NCBI RefSeq assembly: GCF_001591345.1
Contig: NZ_BCUS01000041.1
Location: 1 to 49,277 of the forward strand
Source of the DNA: Variovorax boronicumulans NBRC 103145
GTDB taxonomy: Bacteria > Pseudomonadota > Gammaproteobacteria > Burkholderiales > Burkholderiaceae_C
Direction of reading: 5' to 3'
DNA length: 49,277 bases
A program made the position numbers and the translations under genes. The notes below the pieces were generated by a model that did no database searches, was not told where the DNA came from, and saw nothing but the letters and a program-made list of their open reading frames with translations. Shown in pieces: positions 8,249 through 18,129 of this stretch. Position 1 is the stretch's first letter. Each line of letters starts with the position of its first letter.

Positions 8249-9181
8249 TCAGGTCACCACGCTCAGGAAGTTCTCGTTGAGCTTGCGGTCGTGATAGAAG
8301 ATCGCGCGCCCGAGTTCGTCGTCGGTCCACACCAGCGGCGGCTTGTCGGGGTAGAAGATGTAGCCGCCCGAGAACACCTCGTTGCGGTTGCCGCTCGGGT
8401 CGAAGAAGTAGATGGTTTCGCCGCGCGTGATGCCGTGGCGCGTGGGGCCGATGTCCAGCGACACGCGCTTCTTGGTGATGATGTCGGCCGCCTTGAGCAC
8501 CTCGCCCCAGTTGTCGAGCAGGAACGAGGCGTGGTGGAACTTGTTCTTCTCGGGATGGCGGATGAAGGCGATGTCGTGCGGCTTGGTCGAGCAGGTGAGA
8601 AAGGCCGCGATGTACATGCGCTCGGGGCCGGCCACCACGCTCTCGGCCAACTGGAAGCCCAGCACCTCGGTGAACAGCTTCATGGTGCCGTCGAGGTCGT
8701 CGCCATACAGCAGGCAGTGGTCGAAGCGCGAAGGCGCCATGCCCTTGAGGTCGTCGGGGTAGACCTCGGGGTTTTCATACGGCATGCCGTTGCCGACCTT
8801 CTCCTTCTCGGCGAAGAGCTCGATGGCATGGCCGGTGGGCACAGTGAAGCGAAAGCGCTTGCCGGTGCGCAGGTGCTCGCCAGCTTCGATCCACTGCATG
8901 TCGGTGGCCAGGCCGCTGGCCTTCAGGTCGGCGGCGAGCTGGTCGAGCGTGGCGGGCGAATCGACGCGAAAGCCCATGAAGTCCATGCCGGCCTCGTCGG
9001 CTTCGCGCAGCACGACGCTGTGGTGGTCGTGCTCGTCCCAGGCCTTGAGGTAGATGCGGCCCTGCGCATCGCGCCCGGTTTCGATCAGGCCCAGCACGTC
9101 GCGGTAGTGCGTGAGGGCGGCCCCGAGGTCAAGCACGCGCAGTTGCACGTGTCCGGGGCGAATGACGCCAGTGAGTGCCAT
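8249..9181 (-). CDS. dmpB: catechol 2,3-dioxygenase (extradiol)
   Basis: The 310-residue two-domain VOC-fold enzyme opens catechol next to the hydroxyls, giving yellow 2-hydroxymuconic semialdehyde. The Fe(II) ligands of the XylE/DmpB family are His155 in FDHCLLYG, His216 or His217 in KFHHASFLL, and Glu268 in [12 protein letters not shown]. The active-site segment [22 protein letters not shown] is conserved. It follows the ferredoxin gene dmpQ, whose product normally re-reduces the iron of oxidised enzyme. Confidence 0.96.
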   Translation of the reverse strand: MALTGVIRPGHVQLRVLDLGAALTHYRDVLGLIETGRDAQGRIYLKAWDEHDHHSVVLREADEAGMDFMGFRVDSPATLDQLAADLKASGLATDMQWIEAGEHLRTGKRFRFTVPTGHAIELFAEKEKVGNGMPYENPEVYPDDLKGMAPSRFDHCLLYGDDLDGTMKLFTEVLGFQLAESVVAGPERMYIAAFLTCSTKPHDIAFIRHPEKNKFHHASFLLDNWGEVLKAADIITKKRVSLDIGPTRHGITRGETIYFFDPSGNRNEVFSGGYIFYPDKPPLVWTDDELGRAIFYHDRKLNENFLSVVT

Positions 9182-9212
9182 GGAAGTCTCCTTTGGTGGG
9201 TGAGGGAAAGGT

Positions 9213-9557
9213 TCAGGTGGGGGAACGGGGAACGGCGGGCTGCGACGCGGCCAGGCGCCGCTCGATGCAGCGCGCCAGCTTCTCGACAGCGCGCAGGGCC
9301 AGGTCGCTCTGCGGGTACGCGCGGCAGGCCAGCACGTAGCCCTGGGCTTCTTCTTCGGCGCTGACGTGGCAGCGGCTCATGCGCTCGCGGCGCACGGCGC
9401 CCGACTCGATGCGCACCTTGCACACGCCGCAGCCGCCGCCGCGGCAGCCGACCGGGATGCCCTTGCGGCCCAGCTGCTCCATGCCGCCGAGCAGGGTCTG
9501 GTCGGCGCGGCACAGGTAGTGCTCACTGGTGTTGCCGATGGCGACGGAAAAGCGCAT
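9213..9557 (-). CDS. dmpQ: chloroplast-type [2Fe-2S] ferredoxin for dioxygenase reactivation
   Basis: A ferredoxin of 114 residues in the XylT/DmpQ group. Cluster ligands are Cys38, Cys43 and Cys46 in [12 protein letters not shown], and Cys78 in YVLACRAYP. Family members re-reduce the Fe(III) of catechol 2,3-dioxygenase after inactivation by substrates such as 4-methylcatechol. The ATG at 9557 has GGAG 6 bases upstream. An in-frame GTG at 9569, just after the dmpP stop, is an alternative. Its place between dmpP and dmpB is the same as in the Pseudomonas dmp operon. Confidence 0.9.
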   Translation of the reverse strand: MRFSVAIGNTSEHYLCRADQTLLGGMEQLGRKGIPVGCRGGGCGVCKVRIESGAVRRERMSRCHVSAEEEAQGYVLACRAYPQSDLALRAVEKLARCIERRLAASQPAVPRSPT

Positions 9558-9570
9558 GACCGGCTCCACG

Positions 9571-10629
9571 TCACAGCGCCTTGAACAGCGGGCTGCGCGG
9601 CGCTGCAGAGGCCGCATCGGCAGCGGTGAAGAATTTCTCGGTGTAGATGTCGCGCTCGAACAGCCGCCCCTGCATCAGCGTGGCGATGCAGGCCTCGGTC
9701 ATCGGCGGCGGCCCGCACAGGTAGGCCTTGTGGCCGCGGAAGTCGTTCGCGAAATGGGCCTTCAGCGCCTCGTGCGCAAAGCCGCGCGCCCCGTGCCAGT
9801 CGCTGTCGGCCGGCAGGTCGGACAGCACGGGCACGTAGGTGAAGTTGGGGTGCTGCTCGGCGAGCTGCTCGAAGAGCGCGCGGTAGTACAGCTCTTCGGT
9901 GTTGCGCGCGCCCTGCACCAGCGTGATCGGCAAGGTGCAGCCTTCGGCCAGCAGGTCGAGCACCATCGACTTCGGGCTCGACAGGCCCGAGCCGCCGGCC
10001 ACGAAGATCATCGGCAGCCCCGCCGACTTGCGCACGAAGAAGCGACCGTTGGGCGCGGTAAAGCGCAGGCGCTGGCCCACCTGCAGTTCGTCGTGCAGCC
10101 AGCCCGTGGCGCGGCCATTCGGCACGCGGCGGATGTGCAGCTCGACGAGGTGGTCGTCGGGTGCGTTGGCGATCGAGAAGGCGCGCGCGCCCTCCACGCC
10201 CGGCACGTGCAGCATCACGTACTGGCCGGCCTGGAACGGTGCTGGCCGGTCGGTGCGCAGCCACAGGCCGCGGATGGTGGGCGTGAGCATGCGGGCCTCG
10301 ACCAGCTCGGCGTCGAAGTCTTCCAGCGGCAGGAACTGCGCGTCGGGGTCTTCGTCGATCTCGGCCTCGATGACCAGGTCGGCCTGCGCCATCGCGCAGC
10401 ACGCGAGGATCTTGCCGTCGTCGCGCTCGAAGTCCATGAGCGCGAAGTTGGAGGCGTCGCCGTGCTCGCATTCGCCTTCGAGCACCTGCACCTTGCAGGT
10501 GCCGCACACGCCGTGGCCGCAGGCGTGCGGCAACCACACGCCGGCGCGCAGGCAGGCATCGAGCACGGTCTGTCCGTCGCGCGCCGCCACGGCCTGGCCG
10601 AGCGGCTCGATCATGATCTGGAAGCTCAT
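9571..10629 (-). CDS. dmpP: phenol hydroxylase reductase component (FAD/[2Fe-2S])
   Basis: This 352-residue oxidoreductase passes electrons from NADH through FAD and a [2Fe-2S] cluster to the di-iron hydroxylase. The N-terminal ferredoxin domain holds Cys37, Cys42 and Cys45 (ACGHGVCGTC) and Cys77 or Cys78. The flavin domain has RAFSIANAPDD. The NAD domain has VAGGSGLSSPKSM and ends with YLCGPPPMTEACI. It is the last subunit gene of the hydroxylase and lies 22 bases after dmpO. Confidence 0.95.
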   Translation of the reverse strand: MSFQIMIEPLGQAVAARDGQTVLDACLRAGVWLPHACGHGVCGTCKVQVLEGECEHGDASNFALMDFERDDGKILACCAMAQADLVIEAEIDEDPDAQFLPLEDFDAELVEARMLTPTIRGLWLRTDRPAPFQAGQYVMLHVPGVEGARAFSIANAPDDHLVELHIRRVPNGRATGWLHDELQVGQRLRFTAPNGRFFVRKSAGLPMIFVAGGSGLSSPKSMVLDLLAEGCTLPITLVQGARNTEELYYRALFEQLAEQHPNFTYVPVLSDLPADSDWHGARGFAHEALKAHFANDFRGHKAYLCGPPPMTEACIATLMQGRLFERDIYTEKFFTAADAASAAPRSPLFKAL

Positions 10630-10651
10630 GGCAAGGCCCTCCTTCCTGTGC

Positions 10652-11014
10652 TCAGCTGAACGAGCCGCCGATGCCCGTGAGCCCGGGCGTGCGAAAGCGC
10701 AGCGCCGACTTGTGGACCAGGCCGTTGTCGGCCAGCGACTTCGACACGTCGGGCGCGAAGGGCTTGCCGGAGTCGAACCATTCGACCTTCGACCAGTCGA
10801 CCTTCTCGAAGTCGGGGTGGCTGCCGTACACGCCGGGCAGCACGTCGCTGACGAGCGCGCCGAAGGGCATGGCCGCGGGCAGCGGCAGGCACACGGGGGC
10901 GCAGAAGAGCAGGTGGTCTTCCCAGCCGATGTAGAGCAGGCGGTTGCCGTGGAAGCGGTCTTCGCTGTCCATGACGGTGCCGGTGTAGCCGGGGGCGAGT
11001 GCAACAACAGACAT
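10652..11014 (-). CDS. dmpO: phenol hydroxylase subunit P4-type
   Basis: A protein of 120 residues matching the DmpO/PHO4 component, one of the three subunits (with DmpL and DmpN) of the oxygenase (alpha-beta-gamma)2 complex. It has the family opening followed by FHGNRLLYIGWEDHLLFCAPVC and the VSDVLPGVYGSHPDF segment. It carries no cofactor motif and is a structural subunit. The start at 11014 has GGAG 7 bases before it. The gap to dmpN is 93 bases, the longest inside the hydroxylase part. Confidence 0.92.
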   Translation of the reverse strand: MSVVALAPGYTGTVMDSEDRFHGNRLLYIGWEDHLLFCAPVCLPLPAAMPFGALVSDVLPGVYGSHPDFEKVDWSKVEWFDSGKPFAPDVSKSLADNGLVHKSALRFRTPGLTGIGGSFS

Positions 11015-11107
11015 GTCGGTCTCCTTGTTTCGGGGTGAGCGCGGCCCGCACCGTGCGTGGGGCACGGCGGGAGCGCGGGGGTCGATGAGGGGTGGTGGGC
11101 CGGGTGC

Positions 11108-12691
11108 TCAGGCCACCTTGGGCTCGGCCGCCGACAGGTCCTGCCCTGTCCAGCGTTCCCAGTTGGCCTTGTCGGGCGAGGTGTTGAACTCGCCGTTGTC
11201 GGCGCCGACGTTGATGTGGTAGTAGTCCAGCACGGCCGCCAGCGGGTTGAAGCCTTCCACCGTCGGGTCGGTGCCCTCGGGGAAGCAGTTGCCCTGGTAG
11301 ATCTGGTGCACCGGCAGCCAGGCCTGCACGTACTTCTCGGGCTCGCCGTCGAACACGTCCTTGCAGCCGTCGGAGCAGAAGTGGTACTTCATGCCGTGGT
11401 AGCTGCTCTCGCGATAGCAGATCTTGGTCGGGTCGTCAGGCTCGGTGAAGGCCATCGGGATCTGGCAGGTCTGGCACAGCATGGGCAGCGTGTTGTTGAA
11501 CCAGCGCTTGCCCTGCTTCTCCTGCTCGGCCAGCCACTCGAAGCGCGGGCGGTACAGGCTGTCGAAGGTCTCGGGGTACTTCTCGGCCAGCCAGGTCATC
11601 TCGTCGGGCTTGGGTGCCCAGACGTTGAAGTTGGCGGCGTGGCCGTAGTTGTTGAAGATGGCCCAGGCCTCGTGCGAGATGCGGCTCTTTTCCTTCGACG
11701 CGACCTCGTGGTACTTGGGCATGCGGATGCCGTAGCGCGCCAGGTCTTCGAACAGCGCGCCGCCGTTCTTCTCGAAGTACATCTCCCAGGCCTCGGACCA
11801 GCTCATGACGCGCTTGGGCAGCATGTAGTCCATCATCATCGCGACCAGCGTGAGCAGGCGGTAGCCGCGCCAGAACCACTTGTCGACCCACTTCTGCACG
11901 ATGGGCACGTTGTCGGGGTCCTGCTCGAGGATGAACTTCACCACCTCCAGGCCCAGCGTCATGTGGCGCGACTCGTCGCTCTGCGCCGAGAAGCCGAAGG
12001 TGACGGTGGCCATGTCGCCGTTGTAGGCGGCGCCGCTCATGAAGGGCATGAACAGCAGGTTGGTCAGCACGTACTCGAACGAGAACGAGATGGCGGTGAT
12101 GAACTCGAAGGGCCCCGCGCTCATCGCGTCCTCGAAGTAGCTCTTGGGCACCGACAGGTACCACACGCGGTCGTGCATGTGCTGCGGGTCGTGCAGGCCG
12201 TGGAAGTACTTGTTGAAGTGGCTGATGGTGTGGAACTGCGTCTGCGCATGGCGCAGCTCGTCGATCGACTGCATCTGGCAGGCCACGCGCGCGCCCACGC
12301 CGCGCAGCGAACGCCCGGCCATGGCATAGCCGCGGTGCGCCGCGTACTCCAGCGGCGAGACGCCGGTGAGGAACAGCTTGAGCGTGTTCAGGTAGCGCGG
12401 GTCGCTGATGTTGAACTGGCCGTTGTTCTGCTGGAACGCATCGATGATCGCGTAGAGCTTCTTTTCCTTCTCGCCCTGGAACTTCCAGTAGGCGTCCATC
12501 GTGAGGCGGAACGGGTCTTCCCACTGATCCCAGTCGTGGATCTTGATGCCCTCGAACTTGTCGAAGGGAAACACGTCGTCCATCGACTGGTAGGTGGTCT
12601 CCCAGCCGAGGCCGCGCGTCATCATGGCGTAGCGTTCCTTCAGGCCGAGGCGCGGGGTGGTGGGGGTCTTTGCCGCTGCTTGGGTGGTCAT
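11108..12691 (-). CDS. dmpN: phenol hydroxylase large (alpha, di-iron) subunit
   Basis: This is the catalytic subunit of the soluble multicomponent phenol hydroxylase, which makes catechol. The carboxylate-bridged di-iron ligands are Glu115 (PLEYAAHRG), the first DELRH at residues 144-148, a Glu near 206 (FSFEYVL), and the second motif DESRH at 239-243. The C-terminal 100 residues carry a YHS-like cysteine module (CQTCQIP and YHFCSDGCKDVF). At 527 residues it has the normal length for this family. The ATG at 12691 lies 37 bases after the dmpM stop. Confidence 0.97.
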   Translation of the reverse strand: MTTQAAAKTPTTPRLGLKERYAMMTRGLGWETTYQSMDDVFPFDKFEGIKIHDWDQWEDPFRLTMDAYWKFQGEKEKKLYAIIDAFQQNNGQFNISDPRYLNTLKLFLTGVSPLEYAAHRGYAMAGRSLRGVGARVACQMQSIDELRHAQTQFHTISHFNKYFHGLHDPQHMHDRVWYLSVPKSYFEDAMSAGPFEFITAISFSFEYVLTNLLFMPFMSGAAYNGDMATVTFGFSAQSDESRHMTLGLEVVKFILEQDPDNVPIVQKWVDKWFWRGYRLLTLVAMMMDYMLPKRVMSWSEAWEMYFEKNGGALFEDLARYGIRMPKYHEVASKEKSRISHEAWAIFNNYGHAANFNVWAPKPDEMTWLAEKYPETFDSLYRPRFEWLAEQEKQGKRWFNNTLPMLCQTCQIPMAFTEPDDPTKICYRESSYHGMKYHFCSDGCKDVFDGEPEKYVQAWLPVHQIYQGNCFPEGTDPTVEGFNPLAAVLDYYHINVGADNGEFNTSPDKANWERWTGQDLSAAEPKVA

Positions 12692-12728
12692 GGCGTGGTC
12701 CTTGGTCGTGGTCCGGTGGGGGCTGGGC

Positions 12729-13025
12729 TCAGGCGCCCCAATGGAGGGTGAATTCGTCGTCGGTCTCTTCGATGCTTCCGGACAGCGAGATCAGGCTCAG
12801 GTGCAGTTCCTGCAGGTCCCAGCGGCGCCCGACCAGGGCTTCGACGCTCTCGCGGCGGATCACGAGGCGGCCGGGCGCGTCGATCTTCACCATCGCGGGG
12901 TACTCGGTGACGGTGGCCCCGGGGTTGTCGGCCACGATGGCCTCGACGATGGCGCGTGCGGCCTCGCCGGTCTGCAGGGCGATGAAGACGGGTGGTCGGG
13001 ACACTTCGGCGGTGGCGGTGGTCAT
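12729..13025 (-). CDS. dmpM: phenol hydroxylase effector/coupling protein
   Basis: A 98-residue cofactor-less protein of the MmoB/DmpM family. Such proteins bind the oxygenase and are needed for turnover and coupling of electron flow to hydroxylation. Visible features are FIALQTGEAARAIVEAIVADNPGA and the following ITEYPAMVKID-like strand, here VTEYPAMVKIDAPGRLVI. The protein is slightly longer than its Pseudomonas counterparts at the N-terminus. It lies between dmpL and dmpN, as in all dmp-type operons. Confidence 0.92.
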   Translation of the reverse strand: MTTATAEVSRPPVFIALQTGEAARAIVEAIVADNPGATVTEYPAMVKIDAPGRLVIRRESVEALVGRRWDLQELHLSLISLSGSIEETDDEFTLHWGA

Positions 13026-13058
13026 GGGGTGGTCTCCTTGGTTCGATCGATTCGGTCG

Positions 13059-14063
13059 TCAGGCGGCGGCGCCCGTGCGCACCAGGCGGGCCACGCGCGC
13101 ATCGAGCGCGGCGTGCAGCGTCTTGAGCACCTCGGCGCCCTGCGCGCCGAGCGCCAGCGCGGCCAGCGGCGCCAGCGCCTGCACCGCCTGGTCGCGCCAG
13201 CTCGCGTACCACTGCGCGAGCAGCTCGGCGTTGGCGGGCGACTCGTCGGCGGCGGTCTTCAGCGTGGCATCGACCCAGCGCACGTTCTCGTCGAACCACT
13301 CGTTCATGAACTCGGTCAGCATCGCCAGCGCGTTGCCGGTGGCGGCGCTGTGCGCGTTCACGTAGTGGCGGTAGACCAGCGGGTACAGCAGGCCGTCGAG
13401 CACGAGGTTCTGGGCCACGAACACCTCGAACCAGTCCTTGGTGACGAACAGGTTTTCCATCAGGCGGCGCACGCCCTGCCAGGCCGGGTGCGCGAGCCAG
13501 GCTTCCTTGCCGGCGTCCAGCGCGCGGCCCGAGTTGCCGTCGATCTGCAGGCTGACGCGCGAGAGGTACTGCGCAATGCCCAGGCGGTCCATGGCCGCGT
13601 AGATGAAGGGCTGCGTGATGGCCGTGCCGTAGCCGTAGCCGCAGCAGTAGCTGTGGTTCATGTTGGCGCCCCACTCGTAGTGGCGCAGCGGCACCAGCAC
13701 CTGCTGCAGCGACTCGCGCACGCCGGCATCGGCCTGGGCCAGCAGCTGGCGCTTCTCGGCGAACTCGAACTGGCGGTCGGCGCCCTCCTGCTGGCGCGCG
13801 CGGGTCATGGTGTACACGCCGTAGTAATAGTGCCGCGGGTCCTTGAAGCTGTACCAGTCGGCCATCACGAGCGCGGTGCGGCGCTTGTCGTACAGCGCGT
13901 GCTGCGGGTCCCACAGCGGCCGGTAGTGGAAGTTGGCGGTGGGCTGCATGTCCAGCGTGGCCTCCTGGTAGCGCGAGGCCGGCTTGTCGCCGAGCCGCCG
14001 CGCCACATGCGAGAAGGTCTGGCGGATCGGCCGGATGTCCGAGGTCTTGATGTCGACTTGCAC
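13059..14063 (-). CDS. dmpL: phenol hydroxylase beta subunit
   Basis: A protein of 334 residues with the ferritin-like fold of the beta subunit, related to the alpha subunit but without iron ligands. Motifs typical of DmpL include RHYYYGVYTMTRA, HYEWGANMNHSYCCGYGYGTA and KDWFEVFVAQNLVLDG. It builds the oxygenase core with DmpN and DmpO. Translation starts at a GTG (14063) with an AAGGAGA ribosome-binding site 7 bases upstream. Confidence 0.94.
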   Translation of the reverse strand: MQVDIKTSDIRPIRQTFSHVARRLGDKPASRYQEATLDMQPTANFHYRPLWDPQHALYDKRRTALVMADWYSFKDPRHYYYGVYTMTRARQQEGADRQFEFAEKRQLLAQADAGVRESLQQVLVPLRHYEWGANMNHSYCCGYGYGTAITQPFIYAAMDRLGIAQYLSRVSLQIDGNSGRALDAGKEAWLAHPAWQGVRRLMENLFVTKDWFEVFVAQNLVLDGLLYPLVYRHYVNAHSAATGNALAMLTEFMNEWFDENVRWVDATLKTAADESPANAELLAQWYASWRDQAVQALAPLAALALGAQGAEVLKTLHAALDARVARLVRTGAAA

Positions 14064-14106
14064 GGGGTGTCTCCTTGGTTGTCGCGGGAAAAAAATGGGG
14101 GGCGTG

Positions 14107-14385
14107 TCAGTGGTCGATGCCGGGCGCGCCGAAGCGCCACTTCATTCGCTCGAAGTCCAGCCGCGCGCCCTCTTCGGTGCTCAGGTGGCGCACCGCGTGG
14201 CGCGCGCAGAACTCGCGGAACTGGTCGAACTGCAGCACCAGCTCCACGGCCAGCTCGGGGTCGCCGATGGCGAACTCGAACTCCACGAAGCGCGTGCCGC
14301 GCGTGCCGGTCACGCGCACGAAGCACGGCTGGCCGGTCATCTGTGCGGCGCTGCCGCTGCGGGGGTCGGGCTGCATCGAGGGCAT
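14107..14385 (-). CDS. dmpK: phenol hydroxylase assembly protein
   Basis: The first gene of the operon. DmpK is a small protein needed to form active oxygenase, probably by helping iron insertion into the apo-oxygenase. The family region TRFVEFEFAIGDPELAVELVLQFD and the C-terminal MKWRFGAPG are recognisable. The N-terminus is uncertain: ATG at 14385 is given, a GTG at 14388 and an ATG at 14376 are alternatives, and no clear ribosome-binding site separates them. The predicted sigma-54 transcription start lies roughly 45 bases upstream. Confidence 0.88.
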   Translation of the reverse strand: MPSMQPDPRSGSAAQMTGQPCFVRVTGTRGTRFVEFEFAIGDPELAVELVLQFDQFREFCARHAVRHLSTEEGARLDFERMKWRFGAPGIDH

Positions 14386-14440
14386 CACTTGTTCAATCCA
14401 TCAACAGGTGGACGGCACCAGCGCCGCCCGGCCTGATAAG

Positions 14441-14456
14441 GGCAACGGGCGTGCCA
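14441..14456 (-). promoter_or_regulatory. sigma-54 promoter (-24/-12) of the dmp operon
   Basis: On the minus strand TGGCAC is followed by five bases and TTGCC, giving the invariant GG at -24 and GC at -12 with correct spacing. The site lies 56 bases before dmpK. It is preceded by an IHF site and a DmpR-type upstream site, so all elements of a sigma-54 activator-dependent promoter are present in order. Confidence 0.9.
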
Positions 14457-14463
14457 GCGTGGC

Positions 14464-14476
14464 TAAGTGATTGATT
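14464..14476 (-). promoter_or_regulatory. IHF binding site
   Basis: On the minus strand AATCAATCACTTA fits the IHF consensus WATCAAnnnnTTR at every position. It lies 8 bases from the -24 element, between promoter and upstream activating sequence, where IHF bends DNA so the activator can touch sigma-54 polymerase. Confidence 0.8.
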
Positions 14477-14481
14477 TGCAT

Positions 14482-14504
14482 GGGCCCGCTGCGCCTGCGG
14501 GCCC
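14482..14504. terminator. GC-rich hairpin between dmpR and the dmp promoter
   Basis: GGGCCCGC and GCGGGCCC pair perfectly around a 7-base loop. A smaller CCGGGA/TCCCGG hairpin lies at 14511-14524. Neither is followed by a T tract on the minus strand. It may weakly end or stabilise the dmpR transcript, or be part of the regulatory region. Confidence 0.4.
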
Positions 14505-14531
14505 GAAGCACCGGGAAGTCCCGGATGCTGG

Positions 14532-14564
14532 TTTGATCATTTGCTGCGGTGCAGCTTGATCAAA
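14532..14564. promoter_or_regulatory. DmpR/XylR-type upstream activating sequence
   Basis: Two facing TTGATCA half-sites (14532-14539 and 14556-14564) flank the inverted arms GCTGC and GCAGC. Known DmpR and XylR targets are built from TTGATCA-type inverted repeats. The centre is about 95 bases upstream of the -24 element, a usable distance for DNA looping. Confidence 0.72.
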
Positions 14565-14598
14565 TGGTGAAAACCGGAAAACGCCGGCCGGCGTCCGC

Positions 14599-16272
14599 TC
14601 AGGACGTCGGCAGGCCTTCTTTCTTCAGCCGGTAGGCCAGCTGCGGGCGCGTGATGCCCAGCAACCGCGCGGCCTGCGACAGGTTGCCCTTGGCGCGCTG
14701 CATCGCGGTCTGCATGAGGCGCTGCTCGAGCGAGGCGATGTCGATGTTCTGTTCGAGCACGCGCTGGCACAGCGCGTCGAGTTCGCTCGCGTCGGCGCCC
14801 GAAGCCGAGGCGCCCGTGGCGACCTTGCCGCTGGCGTCGAGCTGGTTGTCGGGCGGCGCGCCCGGCGGCTGCATCCACAGGTGGCAGGCCTCGATGTCGC
14901 CGTGGTCGGGCGCCAGCAGCACGGCGCGCTCGATCACGTTCTCGAGCTCGCGGATGTTGCCGGGCCAGGCGTGCTTGTGCACGTCGAGCGCGGCCTTGTC
15001 GGTGAGGCCGCGCAGCTTCTTGCCGTACAGCGCGCTGTACTTCTCGACGAAGCGCGCCACCAGCGCCGGGATGTCGGCGGTGCGCTCGCGCAGCGGCGGA
15101 ATCTGGATCGGGAAGGTGTTGAGCCGGTAGAACAGGTCGGTGCGGAACTTGCCGGCCTGCATGGCCTGCTGCAGGTTGACGTTGGTGGCGGCCACGATGC
15201 GCACGTCGACCTTGGTCGGCTGCTCGGCGCCCAGGCGCTCGACCTCGCCGGTCTGCAGCACGCGCAGCAGCTTGACCTGCGCGGCCAGCGGCAGGTCGCC
15301 CACCTCGTCCAGGAACAGGGTGCCGCCGTGGGCGCGCTCGAAGCGCCCGGCGCGCGCGTGGTGGGCGCCGGTGTAGGCGCCCTTTTCCACGCCGAACAGC
15401 TCGGCCTCGATCAGGTCGGCCGGGATCGCCGCGCAGTTGACGGCAATGAAGGGCTGCTTGCCGCGCGGCCCGTTGTCGTGCAGCCAGCGAGCGAACACTT
15501 CCTTGCCGACGCCGGTCTCACCGAGCAGCAGCACGGTGATGGCACTGTCGACCGCGCTGCGCATGAGCTCGAAGGCGGCACGGAAACCCGGCGACACGCC
15601 GACCAGCTTCTGGTCGTACTCGCGGCGCGGCTGCAGGCGGCGCAGGTGCTGCAGGCCGAGGTTGAAGTCGATGAGCTTCTCGGCCACGTGGTGCTGGCGG
15701 AAGTACTCGAGGTAGTGCTCGTCGTTCCACGCCTCGGCGGCCTGGCCGACGATACGGCAGCGGCTATCGCCCATGCTGGTGCATTCGACTTCCTTGAACA
15801 CCACGAGCCTCCCCATGAAGGCGGTGGTGTAGCCCGAGGCGTAGCCGATCTGCGACCAGCACTGCGGGTCTTCCCCGTAGCCGAAGTCGGCCACGTGGGC
15901 TTCGCATTCCCAGGAGTTCTCCCAGAGGAATTCGCCGTAGAAATGCTTGGTGGCCACGTCGAGGTCGACCTGCACCTTCTGCACCGAGACGATGCCCTCG
16001 ATGGAATGCAGGCGCGGCCCGAGCATGAAGGCGTCTTCGGCCCGCATGCCGGCAAGGCGCTCGCGCACGGCCACCTCGCCGTCGCGCAGGCCGGAAGCAA
16101 AACCCATGCGCACCAGCAGGCCGCGCGCGCGCTCGATGCCCAGCGAGTCGAGCAGTTCGCGGCGCAGTTCGGCGAAGGCCCGGGCATGCATGAGCAGCAT
16201 GCGCTGCTCGTCCAGCCAGATGTGGCCCGAGCCGGCGCTGAAGCGCAGGAGAGAAAGAAGTTCTCCCACCAT
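14599..16272 (-). CDS. dmpR: phenol-sensing sigma-54-dependent activator (DmpR/MopR family)
   Basis: The 557-residue regulator has the family's three domains. The N-terminal sensory V4R domain (about 1-200) keeps the zinc ligands known from MopR: Cys138, Glu161, Cys164 and Cys172. The AAA+ domain has Walker A GETGVGKE (251-258), Walker B FLDEVGD, and GAYTGA at 298-303 in place of the usual GAFTGA. The C-terminal Fis-type helix-turn-helix is [19 protein letters not shown]. The frame extends upstream to a TTG at 16332, but the ATG at 16272, next to AAAGGGG, gives the family length. It is transcribed in the same direction as the operon it should control. Confidence 0.93.
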   Translation of the reverse strand: MVGELLSLLRFSAGSGHIWLDEQRMLLMHARAFAELRRELLDSLGIERARGLLVRMGFASGLRDGEVAVRERLAGMRAEDAFMLGPRLHSIEGIVSVQKVQVDLDVATKHFYGEFLWENSWECEAHVADFGYGEDPQCWSQIGYASGYTTAFMGRLVVFKEVECTSMGDSRCRIVGQAAEAWNDEHYLEYFRQHHVAEKLIDFNLGLQHLRRLQPRREYDQKLVGVSPGFRAAFELMRSAVDSAITVLLLGETGVGKEVFARWLHDNGPRGKQPFIAVNCAAIPADLIEAELFGVEKGAYTGAHHARAGRFERAHGGTLFLDEVGDLPLAAQVKLLRVLQTGEVERLGAEQPTKVDVRIVAATNVNLQQAMQAGKFRTDLFYRLNTFPIQIPPLRERTADIPALVARFVEKYSALYGKKLRGLTDKAALDVHKHAWPGNIRELENVIERAVLLAPDHGDIEACHLWMQPPGAPPDNQLDASGKVATGASASGADASELDALCQRVLEQNIDIASLEQRLMQTAMQRAKGNLSQAARLLGITRPQLAYRLKKEGLPTS

Positions 16273-16444
16273 GTCCCCTTTACTTGTCTGGAATCCGTTC
16301 CTCCTACATTCTCCTGCAAGGACGGACGACAAGGCTGCTCAATCAACAGGCAACGTGGTGCGAAGCCGCGCCAATGCTCGCTCTGCGGGGCCGCCTCCTC
16401 AAGCAACCCACAGAGTTATGCACAGAAAGAACGAACAACTGTCA

Positions 16445-18085
<1,641 letters not shown>

Positions 18086-18129
18086 GGTGTGTGTCTCCTG
18101 TGGTTCTTTTGAGCGTGCGTCTGCGAAGG

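Noticed and set aside
6568..8280. Plus-strand open frame of 570 codons opposite dmpD/dmpC
   Set aside because: Antisense to dmpC with its full catalytic set. The composition (His, Arg, Gln, Asp rich) is that of a GC-driven shadow frame.
11057..12751. Plus-strand open frame of 564 codons opposite dmpN
   Set aside because: Shadow of the di-iron subunit gene. No motif or ribosome-binding site.
14581..14594. Palindrome ACGCCGGCCGGCGT followed by TTTT on the minus strand, as a dmpR terminator
   Set aside because: A perfect palindrome leaves only about five base pairs after allowing a loop, and the T run is short. Too weak to call.
16273..16332. N-terminal extension of dmpR from a TTG codon
   Set aside because: The added residues have no family counterpart, and the ATG at 16272 gives normal DmpR length with a purine-rich stretch before it.
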